From the NCBI GenBank assembly GCA_003864495.1, contig ML133460.1, forward strand, positions 746,419 through 810,418: a stretch of DNA of 64,000 nucleotides, written 5' to 3'. This DNA is from Nemopilema nomurai (Eukaryota; Cnidaria; Scyphozoa; Rhizostomeae; Rhizostomatidae). The position numbers were made by a program, and so were the translations under genes. Numbering within the stretch: position 1 is the first letter of the stretch; each line of letters begins with the position of its first letter. Positions 10,606-22,139 of this stretch are shown here, one piece after another. The notes below the pieces were generated by a model that made no database searches, was not told the origin of the DNA, and worked only from the letters and a program-made list of their open reading frames with translations.

Positions 10606-13600
10606 TCAAAGGTCCGAATCTTCATTAGAGTTCTTTCCTGCACTTGCAGTTTTGTCTGATGCAGCCCCACAATATTCACTCTTACATTCCGAATCTAATT
10701 CCTGTTGAGATTGAGGATAAAAGATGTATCAGTTCCAACTCTAAGCATATTGTGTAGTAATTAAAGGCATTTGATAGTAGGAACAACTTGAAGTAGAAAC
10801 AATTAATTCCGTATGTAAATATTTCATATTTCTTCCCAGAAATAGTTAACGCATGTGAAAGAATGAAGGAAACAATATATTTAGTCTTCTCTCCGAAACG
10901 GTGACTTAATAACAAACAGCCTTCTAGGAATAAAAAGTTAGTTTGTCTCTTCTCCATTAGGTCCTACTTGATATCGTGCTCTACTTTTACACGTATTTGA
11001 TCAATTTTCAACAACAACAACCAACTGCAGACTTTGGGGCTATTCAAAAGTTACGGCTTTTCCAAGCAACCCTCCCCCCATTTTTTTTATTACAAAGCAG
11101 AATCTTATTATAATATATTTACAAAGGAAGGATTTTCAAACGCCATCCATTTTTCATAATGTTTTAAGCAACAAAATCAAGTGCCAGCAAACAAAGATTC
11201 ACTAACCTAGAATGGAGTCAAATCAGTGGACACTTACCTCGGAACCAGTGCAAGGCATTTGTCGCAGGCCATCTACGTAGCATTTCTTGACTTTTGACGA
11301 CTTCAATCTTAAAATTACAATAATAGACATTTACATTGGCGGCCGTATTTTGATCGATGAAATAATATCTGATTAATTTGAAGACTGTTTTAGTGACGCT
11401 ACTGAAATGCACGCTACACCTGGCAAAACATGGGACATCAAGATTAGACTAAATGACATCCTAAGGAACTTCTGTTCATTTTAGTACTCCTGGTAGAACG
11501 TCGTCAAAAAGGATCGTCAAAAAAGAGAAGGAGGCACAAAAGGTATGTTTACTTACGCCATGTCTAGTGATTGGATACTCTGACAAAATTGGTCATTTGC
11601 GTTCAGGCACTGCAGGTATAAAGCCTCGATCTGAAAGAGAATAATTAATGAAAATATATGGTCTTGAAATCAGGATGCACCATATATAATTTTGCTTGCC
11701 TTCTAGTGGCTTTTCAAGGAGCCATACTTTAAGAAAAATCTAGCCAAATCTGTATTAGTGGAGTGTTATAGTCGGGGCAAGGATAGGAATAAGGGTAGCA
11801 TTCTATTAAAAGGCATAAATTTGCGAATTGTGAATACACACCTTTTTGTTTTCTGTAAGTAGACGTGTATTCTTGGTCATTAGCTCGGAAACCTGTATAA
11901 AACACGATTAATAAATAAAGATAATACATATTTTGAAAGAAAAGTAGAGAGACGGAATCATCAAAAATAGAAGCATACTGCAATAATTTACAAATTTGTT
12001 TATAAAACTTTTTACTGTACCTGAAATTCTAGGCTTCGCCTTTTCCGATCTATAAGGTGGTGTTGAGATTCGAATCTTTGTATTGACATCTAACAAACAA
12101 ATGCAGTAATATCTTTGAAAATTGGACAACGCGAAAACTATTTAATATTGTCTGCTAATCACAAAGGCTGTTCGATTGATGTTTCCAAGATGGTTTTCAC
12201 GTTTCGTCTCAACTATTTCACATTTCATCCAAGAGACCTATTTCCGACAAGGAAGGTAACTGTTGTATAAGATTATCTGAAAAATATCATCAATTATTAA
12301 ATGATCCCAATCGTAATGAAAGCCATTCCTTTGCACAAGCTCTGGTTCATGCTTTCATCAAAAAAGGTGAACAACCTTTGCCCTCTGACCACTGGTTAAA
12401 AGTTAACCCTTGCTTTGTTAAGAAATATATCTTGGACCATTTAAACACATTTAGTTTCGACTCATCTTTTATGACGGAAGGTTGGATCAAACTCTTCCAT
12501 TAGAGTTTGGCAAGGTGCTGGCAAGTTACACAAACACGAAAGCTCGTTGTGTATTTATAACGAGCGAAGTCTACAGTAAATGTGGTTCCGTGATCTCTGC
12601 TGGCTTGGAGTGGCTACAAACCTTTGAACTGGAGCATTCCTCTCGTAGTTGGTCTCTTTCAGCCTTCAATTCCTTGTATTTAACTGTCAGTTTCTGATAA
12701 TAAGAAACGATTTTTTCTCTGAATTTTGCAATGAATTTACATGAGTTAACCAACTTACATGAGTAAATGTCTTTTAAGGTTATTAACTAACGTGGAATAG
12801 GTGGAATACTATGAAGAAAGAATGAAATAACGCTAATATGCGCTCTGTAGTACATGCTTGCTTCCACATTGAAATTAAGCATACTGGACCAAATGCAATA
12901 GTATCAAGTACTCAAAATATGAAGTTTTTCTTAATGTGAATGAAAATTTACTTTGCAGTACAAAAAATTTTCTAGCCAACATCAATCTCACCTTAAAGTC
13001 GTCAGTCTTTTCTTTTATATCTACAAGAAAAGGGAAATGTTTAACCTTCTTTACACAACATAAAAACAGTTGAATTTTGTTCCAAATTGATGTCATAAGG
13101 ACAATATTATTATTTGCTTTAAAACCTGAACGGCTTCTCACCTGTTTCTTTTCTCTCTATCTCGTATTGTAATTGTGTGATGTGGCAAAAGCAGTGCTTG
13201 AGCTAAAATTGAAGCATACATTACGATCTTCAGAATGGTGAATCTATGTTTATCAGAGTGAAAGTAAAATTAGAAAATATGTAGGTAAGATTCCGATTAT
13301 GTAAAGAGCCTAACGTTTCAATGCTATTTGCAGAAATATACTGCCATTTGATATTAATAGGACGCGAACCAAAATGGACATCTTGCAAGAGGGAACAATT
13401 TCTAAATTAGTTGCCAACCTTTGCTTCATATTTGTTGTTTTCCGCGAGTTTGCATCTTGGGTCTTCTAGAGAAAAAGGTAGAACAACTTTGNATGATGGG
13501 GATCTGAAAAGACAAAGTTGCGATTAGATAATCGAAATATAAAATGATTTCTTTATTTATTAAAGGAAGTACAATTCACGGGCTAACCAGAAGTTTAAGC

Positions 13601-16600
13601 AAGCATCTTACCAACAGGACTGTCTTCCAAGGTCTTGAGGCATTCATCAGAGCCATTTGATTGGCACTCTTGGCTCACGATGCTAGTTGGGATGACTGAA
13701 TCATCGGTTGAAACATCATTCAGCATTGTTGACATGACTGGGGTAGGGGTGTCACTGTCAACAGAAGCTGATGGTTGGCTGGAAGGGAGATCTTCCTGTT
13801 GTTGCTCAGAGACGGCGGTCTCCAATGTTGCAGATGATGGGGATCTGAAAAGACAAAGTTGCGATTAGATAATCGAAATATAAAATGATTTCAATTTATT
13901 TATTAAAGGAAGTATAATTCACGGGCTAACCAGAAGTTTAAGCAAGCATCTTACCAACAGGACTGTCTTCCAAGGTCTTGAGGCATTCATCAGAGCCATT
14001 TGATTGGCACTCTTGGCTACGATGCTAGAAGGGATGACTGAATCATCGTTGAAACATCATTCAGCATTGTTGACATGACTGGGGTAGGGTGTCACTGTCA
14101 ACAGAAGCTGATGGTTGGCTGGAAGGGAGATCTTCCTGTTGTTGCTCAGAGACGGCGGTCTCCAATGTTGCAGATGATGGGGGATCTGAAAAGACAAAGT
14201 TGCGATTAGATAATCGAAATATGAAATGATTTCAATTTATTTATTAAAGGAAGTACAATTCACGGGCTAACCAGAAGTTTAAGCAAGCATCTTACCAACA
14301 GGACTGTCTTCCAAGGTCTTGAGGCATTCATCAGAGCCATTTGATTGGCTCTTGGCTCACGATGTAGAAGGGATGACTGAATCATCGGTTGAAACATCAT
14401 TCAGCATTGTTGACATGACTGGGGTAGGGGTGTCACTGTCAACAGAAGCTGGTTGGCTGGAAGGGAGATCTTCCTGTTGTTGCTCAGAGACGGCGGTCTC
14501 CAATGTTGCAGATGATGGGGGATCTGAAAACAAAGTTGCGATTAGATAATCGAAATATAAATGATTTCAATTTATTTATTAAAGGAAGTACAATTCACGG
14601 GCTAACCAGAAGTTTAAGCAAGCATCTTACCAACAGGACTGTCTTCCAAGTCTTGAGGCATTCATCAGAGCCATTTGATTGGCACTCTTGGCTCACGATG
14701 CAGAAGGATGACTGAATCATCGGTTGAAACATCATTCAGCATTGTTGACATGACTGGGGTAGGGTGTCACTGTCAACAGAAGCTGATGGTTGGCTGGAAG
14801 GGAGATCTTCCTGTTGTTGCTCAGAGACGGCGGTCTCCAATGTTGCAGATGATGGGGGATCTGAAAAGACAAAGTTGCGATTAGATAATCGAAATATAAA
14901 TGATTTCAATTTATTTATTAAAGGAAGTACAATTCACGGGCTAACCAGAAGTTTAAGCAAGCATCTTACCAACAGGACTGTCTTCCAAGGTCTTGAGGCA
15001 TTCATCAGAGCCATTTTTGGCACTCTTGGCTCACGATGCTAGAAGGGATGACTGAATCATCGGTTGAAACATCATTCAGCATTGTTGACATGACTGGGGT
15101 AGGGTGTCACTGTCAACAGAAGCTGATGGTTGGCTGGAAGGGAGATCTTCCTGTTGCTGCTCAGAGACGGCGGTCTCCAATGTTGCAGATGATGGGGATC
15201 TGAAAAGACAAAGTTGCGATTAGATAATCGAAATATAAAATGATTTCAATTTATTTATTAAAGGAAGTACAATTCACGGGCTAACCAGAAGTTTAAGCAA
15301 GCATCTTACCAACAGGACTGTCTTCCAAGGTCTTGAGGCATTCATCAGAGCATTTGATTGGCACTCTTGGCTCACGATGCAGAAGGGATGACTGAATCAT
15401 CGGTTGAAACATCATTCAGCATTGTTGACATGACTGGGGTAGGGGTGTCACTGTCAACAGCTGATCGTTGGCTGGAAGGGAGATCTTCCTGTTGTTGCTC
15501 AGAGACGGCGGTCTCCAATGTTGCAGATGATGGGGGATCTGAAAAGACAAAGTTGCGATTAGATAATCGAAATATAAAATGATTTCAATTTATTTATTAA
15601 AGGAAGTACAATTCACGGGCTAACCAGAAGTTTAAGCAAGCATCTTACCAACAGGACTGTCTTCCAAGGTCTTGAGGCATTCATCAGAGCATTTGATTGG
15701 CACTCTTGGCTCACGATGCTAGAAGGGATGACTGAATCATCGGTTGAAACATCATTCAGCATTGTTGACATGAGGGTAGGGGTGTCACTGTCAACAGAAG
15801 CTGATCGTTGGCTGGAAGGGAGATCTTCCTGTTGTTGCTCAGAGACGGCGGTCTCCAATGTTGCAGATGATGGGGGATCTGAAAAGACAAAGTTGCGATT
15901 AGATAATCGAAATATAAATGATTTCAATTTATTTATTAAAGGAAGTACAATTCACGGGCTAACCAGAAGTTTAAGCAAGCATCTTACCAACAGGACTGTC
16001 TTCCAAGGTCTTGAGGCATTCATCAGAGCATTTGATTGGCACTCTTGGCTCACGATGCTAGAAGGGATGACTGAATCATCGGTTGAAACATCATTCAGCA
16101 TTGTTGACATGACTGGGGTAGGGGTGTCACTGTCAACAGAAGCTGATGGTTGGCTGGAAGGGAGATCTTCCTGTTGCTGCTCAGAGACGGCGGTCTCCAA
16201 TGTTGCAGATGATGGGGGATCTGAAAAGACAAAGTTGCGATTAGATAATCGAAATATAAATGATTTCAATTTATTTATTAAAGGAAGTACAATTCACGGG
16301 CTAACCAGAAGTTTAAGCAAGCATCTTACCAACAGGACTGTCTTCCAAGGTCTTGAGGCATTCATCAGAGCCATTTGATTGGCACTCTTGGCTCACGATG
16401 CTAGAAGGGATGACTGAATCATCGGTTGAAACATCATTCAGCATTGTTGACATGACTGGGGTAGGGGTGTCACTGTCAACAGAAGCTGATGGTTGGCTGG
16501 AAGGGAGATCTTCCTGTTGTTGCTCAGAGACGGCGGTCTCCAATGTTGCAGATGATGGGGGATCTGAAAAGACAAAGTTGCGATTAGATAATCGAAATAT

Positions 16601-19600
16601 GAAATGATTTCAATTTATTATTAAAGGAAGTACAATTCACGGGCTAACCAGAAGTTTAAGCAAGCATCTTACCAACAGGACTGTCTTCCAAGGTCTTGAG
16701 GCATTCATCAGAGCCATTTGATTGGCAGTCTTGGCTCACGATGCTAGAAGGGATGACTGAATCATCGGTTGAAACATCATTCAGCATTGTTGACATGACT
16801 GGGGTAGGGGTGTCACTGTCAACAGAAGCTGATCGTTGGCTGGAAGGGAGATCTTCCTGTTGTTGCTCAGAGACGGCGGTCTCCAATGTTGCAGATGATG
16901 GGGGATCTGAAAAGACAAAGTTTCGATTAGATAATCGAAATATCTGAACTGATTTCAATTTGTTTATTAAAGGAAGTACAATTCATGGGCTATCCAGAAG
17001 TTTAAGCAAGCATCTTACCAACAGGACTGTCTTCCAAGGTCTTACCCATTCATCAGAGCCATTGACTGGCTCTTGGCTCACGATGCTAGAAGGGATGACT
17101 GAATCATCGTTAAACATCATTCAGCATTGTTGAATGACTGGGGTAGGGGTGTCACTGTCAACAGCTGATGGTTGGCTTGAAGGGAGATCTTCCTGTTGTT
17201 GCTCAGAGACGGCGGTCTCCAATGTTGCAGATGATGGGGGATCTGAAAGGACAAAGTTACGATTAGATCAAAATGGAATTTTAAGGCCTGTTTTAAAACA
17301 ACGCAAACCGTGATATACTAGATATAAGAAAACAAGAAAACTCACCAACAGGACCGTCTTCCATCGTTGTAATTTTTGCATCTGAGCCAAGAGATTGAGA
17401 CTCTTGAGGAAGTATACCTGAAGCGATGTTCAATTCATTGACGGATAAATTAGTTGGTGATGGGGGCAGTTCTAAGCAAGGGACTATGGTGTCAAGGGAA
17501 GATGATGGTTCTTCAGTCTCGCTCTGCTTTCCGAGATGGTGGTCTCCTGCTGTTGATGGGGGATCTACAAATTGAAATAAGGTTTAAGAAATTCGAAAAA
17601 CCTCCAGTAATTATTTTTTAAACAATGACTAACTTGATGTTCTATTCAGAATAACAAAGAGAGAGAGGGGGAGGGCAGTTTTCCCGTATGTTCAACGTCA
17701 ACGAAGTTAATATGACCTCTATAGCCATCACTCAGGATAAATGATTCTCTCCAAATGCTCACGCTGTTTATATTCGGTGCACTGCATTCGAATCACCGCT
17801 CGGCCATGTTTGTCTTTTCTGGGTACGTGTGTACGTTAGAATTTTGATTATTTTGAATTAGGCTGAGGTTTTAATGTTTTAGAACAGATAAGAGTACTTG
17901 ACATTGTTGTTAAAAACAACAAAAATATACTTCTTCTCCTTTAGGTTGCATGAAAATTGGTTTTTATTTTATATGCATCCGTATTTGTGTAGAATAACTT
18001 CCCTTATAAAGCAATTATTTCCCCTACCGATCGAGATCTGCATTTCAACATATTCCGGAGATGTAACGCTTGATGCAGTGTTTAACTGATTGCCAGTTGA
18101 AAGCTCGTTCGTAGAGGAAAGCACTTCCAATCCTGAGTCCACCGAACTCTCAATCATAGATATTCTTCCTTTACTGATGTTTGACTCAACCTCGATCAAG
18201 CGTGAACTGCACATCTTGGGAAACCGTTGAACAGTATTTGTGGTTTGCAATCCTGAAACAAAACTTTCCAATTACTCGTGCTCTATTTTCTGCTCTAGTC
18301 TTTGTTGGATATTATCAATGCAAGATTAGCATTATTATCAGCAAGAAGACAGCTATTAATTTATAAAAGACCTTGATTATCAAACCTCTTGATTTCATTA
18401 TCGGCTGTTTCTCATGGCCAAGCCTGAATTCTTTCACCATCACATGTACCCTGAAATGAAATTTGGCTTTCTTAAAAGAACAATGAATAAAGTGCTCTCA
18501 AATATCTGCTTAAGTTCCTGACATCTTCCTTTGCAATGATTATTATTGTTTTATACTCTTTGCTACTTGTATAAAAAATCCTTCGCTGTCCTTTAGCAAT
18601 GCACAAATCGTCATAGATTTGTCTTTTTAGTGGCAAAGAAAGCAGAGTTAAAAACATGGGTTACGTCCTACTCTCTAGGCTGCGTATTTAGAAGTCTTGA
18701 AGACATGTGCCTGAGAGATGATGCTAATCTTATAGATGGATGGTGATTGATTACCGATGGTGACCATATCTGATTGCTTCTTCTTCTGCCAGACTGCTGC
18801 AATGACTCCGAAAGATGTCAGCATTGTTCTTCAATAAAATCTCCACGCATTCTTCCTGACCTTTGGCGCAGGCCAAAAGCAGTGCGGTTCTGTTGCAACG
18901 ACAATAATGGCGTAACAAATACTGTATATCTATTCTATGTTTATGATAAAAGACTCCAAAGTTTTATGTAATATAAAGAGTTAAAACTTAAAGACAATTT
19001 CCAGGATTGTATATGGATACATTATATCGCAACTTCAATTCAATATTGCAGGATGAAGAGAACATATTCTATAGAATTTGCTTTGGACATTTTTTGTTAT
19101 ATAGTCACGATAATATTTGCTTTTTAGTTCAAATGATATTATGATTGGTGTTTCAAACTAATGAGAAATAAAAGTGTTTTCCAAGATTGCATGCATGATT
19201 TTTCAGCTTTTCTCTATAACCTGCCATTTTAATGAAGGCTATCAAAGTCGACTAACCTTCCGCTGTACTCCTTAAGATCTGCTTTGGCACCGTTTTCCAA
19301 TAGCAAAAACGACCATTGGTAGGTGGGAATAAACTGCCTGATGCAAGGGGGTCGATAGTACCTTTGGAAAACAGAATGCAAGCAGCCACACGTAAATGAT
19401 GTACAAATTAGAAATGTTCTAGCATTAACGAATTATCTATATCTAAACGTGTTATTTTACTTTTAGAAGAAATGTTGTTAGTCCGAGAGAATTTTGAATT
19501 TTGGAGGATGAGTTGCCCAATCTATATCACAACACATTAATATGTCGCTGAATATTAGTATAGATTTGTTTGACCAATGAAGTTCGTCCATCATTAAGTT

Positions 19601-20549
19601 GAATACTCTTTGTTTATCAATTTAAAAAAATCGAAATATTGTTGAAAGAGTTTTGCTCACCATGTCAGTGGCGTCGACATTGACGTTCGCTTCCTTGACA
19701 AGGAACTCGACGATGGCAATCCTTCTCTTGGAAATTGCAAAGTGCAGCGGTGTTATTCCACGTTTGTCTGCCTTGTCAAAATCTAGCTCCTTGGCATGTA
19801 GAATTTTGACAAGCGCCAGATGATCATTTCCGATAGCCTGGTATAGAATGGTTCAATGTCAATTCAATGTCAACACAGCAAAGATGCGTGACTTCTTTTG
19901 CTTACTTCTCTTTAAAAAGCGACACTAAATGTCAGTCAAAATGCCTGATTTTGTCAATATCTAGCTGACTTACCATAAAAACGGGACTTCTGCCAACTTT
20001 GTCCTCTAAAATTTTGCCATTGAACTTGAAAATAGTCTGCACTGCCTCTAAGCTTCCTGCGAGGCAGCCATAATGAAGGGCAGTTCTACGAGATGATCGT
20101 GGAATTCTTAACTATTGAAATTTATCAAATAGAAAGATTATTGATATAAATAAACCAGTTGTGTGAAAAGAAATAAGGTATAAATAAGCAAAACAGAGAC
20201 ATTAGGTCGATAAGCAAAAATTTATTATCATTATAATGTGTATTTAAATACCAATCGTTTAGCTATGTATTAAAATTTACTTTCAAGAAAAATATACTTT
20301 TAAAGGCAAATTTTAAGACATCCAAGGCGCTGTGGCAATTTTTTTCATTTTATTGGCGGTCTAAATGGAGGAAACTCACCTTCCTTTACCGTCCTTCTTG
20401 TCAACATCAGTTTGCCTTTTACTCAAAAGGCGAACCAGCTTTTCCACCTTATTTTTATATGCTCTACGATGTAGAGATGGCAAGCTCCACAAGTTCAATC
20501 CATCCGGATTAGTGCTCGCTGTGGAGCGATGCAACAACTTTGAAAACAT
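10606..20549 (-). CDS. Gene B: ankyrin-repeat/coiled-coil protein, interrupted by an assembly gap and lacking the coiled-coil exon
   Basis: Exons 5'->3': 20380-20549, 19974-20085, 19661-19837, 19257-19337, 18755-18889, 18386-18450, 18028-18252, 17346-17564, eleven array exons from 17242 down to 13612, then a fragment ending at the N at 13492. Beyond the N come 13419-13465, 13142-13202, 12992-13020, 12622-12693, 12021-12089, 11842-11892, 11557-11630, 11238-11307 and 10606-10701 (stop). The variant repeat exon, the 1256-nt coiled-coil exon and three small exons found in the other copies are absent exactly at the N, so the join is probably false. Exon 4 is 81 nt against an in-frame 83, a local frameshift. 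The 3' exons match those of the other copies in length. The last exon gives an acidic tail ending NEDSDL. Confidence 0.75.
12180..12503 (+). other. Open frame of 107 codons without ATG, antisense inside an intron of gene B
   Basis: A plus-strand frame runs from just after a TGA at 12177-12179 to a TAG at 12501-12503 with no stop. It lies wholly within the intron between exons 12622-12693 and 12021-12089 of gene B. It has no early ATG, so it may be an exon fragment, a spliced exon of an antisense transcript, or the relic of a mobile element. Readable segments include SSKRPISDKEGNCCIRLSEK and PSDHWLKVNPCFVKKYILDH. Composition looks protein-like. I do not recognise the family. The same frame is present at 25725-26048 and 39245-39568, and is broken by one base at 52858-53180. 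Confidence 0.45.
13492..13492. other. Single-base N, a contig join or assembly gap
   Basis: The only N in the window. To its left is the intron just upstream of the small exon 13419-13465. To its right is the middle of a canonical array exon. In the other copies these two points are separated by about 2.4 kb or more holding the coiled-coil exon and three small exons. The N therefore marks a place where sequence is missing or two contigs were wrongly joined. Confidence 0.9.
13493..17564 (-). repeat. Gene B exon array: 11 full canonical repeat exons plus a fragment
   Basis: Exon high/low pairs, 5'->3': 17242-17019, 16906-16673, 16563-16330, 16220-15988, 15878-15649, 15538-15310, 15199-14970, 14860-14631, 14523-14296, 14185-13955, 13844-13612, and a fragment 13503-13493 at the N. 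The period is about 341 bp: a 234-nt exon plus an intron of about 107 nt. Nearly all introns are of subtype B (GATAATCGAAATAT and GGGCTAACCAG on the plus strand). The most 5' one is closer to subtype A. The diverged exon 17346-17564 precedes the array. Exons at 16330 and 16673 have the full 234 nt. Others lose one to ten bases, which breaks the frame as written. Confidence 0.9.
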
Positions 20550-20904
20550 GCTTCCGCTTCGTATCTCGGAAAAAACTAGTAAGGCTACCAGTGTGATTGC
20601 AATTTGGTGAGATTGGCAATTGTCTTATGACGTCACATGAAGCATGATTTAAGCAATTACTTCTAGCAAGAAAGAAAAAGGCCTGGGGCTTAGTGTTTTT
20701 CGCCAATATATTTGGAATTTTCATTATCAAAAAACAAACTTGAAGATGATCTCAAATTCAGTTGATACGAATCTAGAGCAGGTCCATTTATTTTTTCAGT
20801 GTAATTGGATTTCTTTTCCACGGACAATGAATAAAATGATGCGGCCTTTACAAGAGCCATAGTTTGACGTCACAAACTCAGCGTATCTGCGTGGCAGCAA
20901 AAGC
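20550..20904. promoter_or_regulatory. Bidirectional promoter between gene B and small gene b, two CRE palindromes
   Basis: The divergent ATGs at 20549 (minus) and 20905 (plus) are 355 bp apart. TGACGTCA occurs at 20628-20635 and 20865-20872, with ATTGG just left of the first site. The sequence between the sites differs from unit 1 by several substitutions and small indels, yet both palindromes are unchanged. Confidence 0.7.
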
Positions 20905-21538
20905 ATGGTAACTGCGAAGCTTGTTTCTGTCCTAATAATGCAAAAGACGAGGGTGCCTCTGATGTCAGAATACGTTGCTAGATTTGACAGGAAAGCGGAA
21001 AAAGGTAAGTCATCTTATCATTTTTGTGTGCTCCAAAATCTTGATATCAAAATAACAACATGGATGCCAATTTGTTTATATTTTCTTTAACGAATGCAAA
21101 CTTATTCAAACCCCAATCATTAACACTACTTCCTCTCTTCAAGGAAAACAATTTTACGAAATGAAATCATCCAGTCTTCCGCTTTTGAAGTTTAAAGCGT
21201 AAGTTGCATAAATTTTGGCCTACTTATGTGATCAAATTGCCAGGATTTAATTTATGCTTATAGATGGCGCCAGTAAATGATAAAGAATATGCGTACAAAC
21301 AAAATTGTGCTGTTGTGAGCTTCTTCCCTTAAAACTATCGGAAATGAGGTGAAAATTAATTTCAAGGGAGGTTTCAAAAGCATTCGAATGGACCAGTAAT
21401 AAGAGAACAGTGAGAGATCGCCATTTATTAGAAAAGGAGGTTTCAGTTTCTGATCTTTTCAGTGATCGGAAAATTGATCAAACCATGGTTTTTGAAAAGC
21501 TTCTCTCGTGTTTCCGTCACTCTACCATGGAGAGTTAA
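20905..21538 (+). CDS. Small gene b: unrecognised protein of about 97-108 residues, three exons, open throughout
   Basis: Exons 20905-21004 (ends phase 1), 21144-21198 (phase 1 in, phase 2 out) and 21367-21538 (phase 2 in, stop TAA) join in frame across GTAAGTC and GTAAGTTG donors and TCTTCAAG and TTTCAAG acceptors. The product contains MSEYVARFDRKAEK, then KQFYEMKSSSLPLLKFKAE and ends with LLSCFRHSTMES. The first ATG gives 108 residues. A second in-frame ATG (MQKTRV) gives 97 and is safer, because copy d is frameshifted between the two. The protein is basic and probably soluble, with no clear signal peptide or membrane segment. I do not recognise the family. It is transcribed away from gene B, so co-regulation through the shared promoter is likely (inference). 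This is the only copy in which all three exons stay in frame. Confidence 0.6.
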
Positions 21539-21698
21539 CAATGGGCTCTTTGGTGGCGTTTTATGACAGACGATTGGAGGTACGAAGAGGTCTTTTGCTA
21601 CGCCACAGTATAAAGTGGCCATGAAGCATGTAGCGCACAAGTTCAGATTTCGTCAGTAACTACGATTCACCGTTATCCGTTCGCACATCAACCCCACC

Positions 21699-22139
21699 CA
21701 GGGGCGGATCCAGCGTTTGATTTTGGAGAGGGCCTTCAAAGAAAGAAAAGGGGGGCTGGAGAAGTCTTCGTAGACACGCCCTTCAAAAACTTAAAGAACG
21801 TTGGTAACGTCTTTTTTCTACCAAAAAACTTCATAACAAACTTAACTTTCTTTTTCAGAGCACTAGAATATTAGAAAAATTCATTATTGTGGCAATCATT
21901 CAAATGAAATAAAAAAATTATCATATTGGCAGGATGTCACAATGCAAGTGACAACTGTACCATTTGTTGGTAGTCAGCGGTCAATTTTGAGCGTTGGATT
22001 ATTCTTAAATTTAGGCTTAAAAGTTAGTATCTAATCGAAAAATCACGGTCCTTTGAAAATTCAGCCCCCTAAAGTGAAATGGATTGATGTCTTTGCAAGA
22101 GGGGCTCTGGCCCCAAGCCCCACGTATTCCGCGCTTATG
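21699..22139. mobile_element. Probable hAT-type non-autonomous DNA element (copy 2)
   Basis: Same element as at 8166-8604, with the left end CAGGGGCGGATCCAG and the right end GCGCTTATG. It differs from copy 1 by scattered substitutions and small indels. No transposase frame is present. Confidence 0.45.

Noticed and set aside
12482..12697. 71-codon plus-strand frame starting MDQTLPLEF
   Set aside because: It overlaps, in another frame, both the longer ATG-less frame and a splice-supported minus-strand exon (12622-12693). It has no splice signals of its own.
15716..16378. 220-codon plus-strand open frame across two array repeats, and many similar 70-100 codon frames in the arrays
   Set aside because: These are shadows of the minus-strand repeat exons. 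They ignore the conserved GTAAG/CAG splice signals and read through the introns, and their length changes with every indel.
13493..17242. CRISPR array or satellite DNA
   Set aside because: The 341-bp repeats are far too long for CRISPR and have no unique spacers. Each repeat has an open, splice-bounded exon in a consistent phase, so it is an exon array, although it may expand like a satellite.
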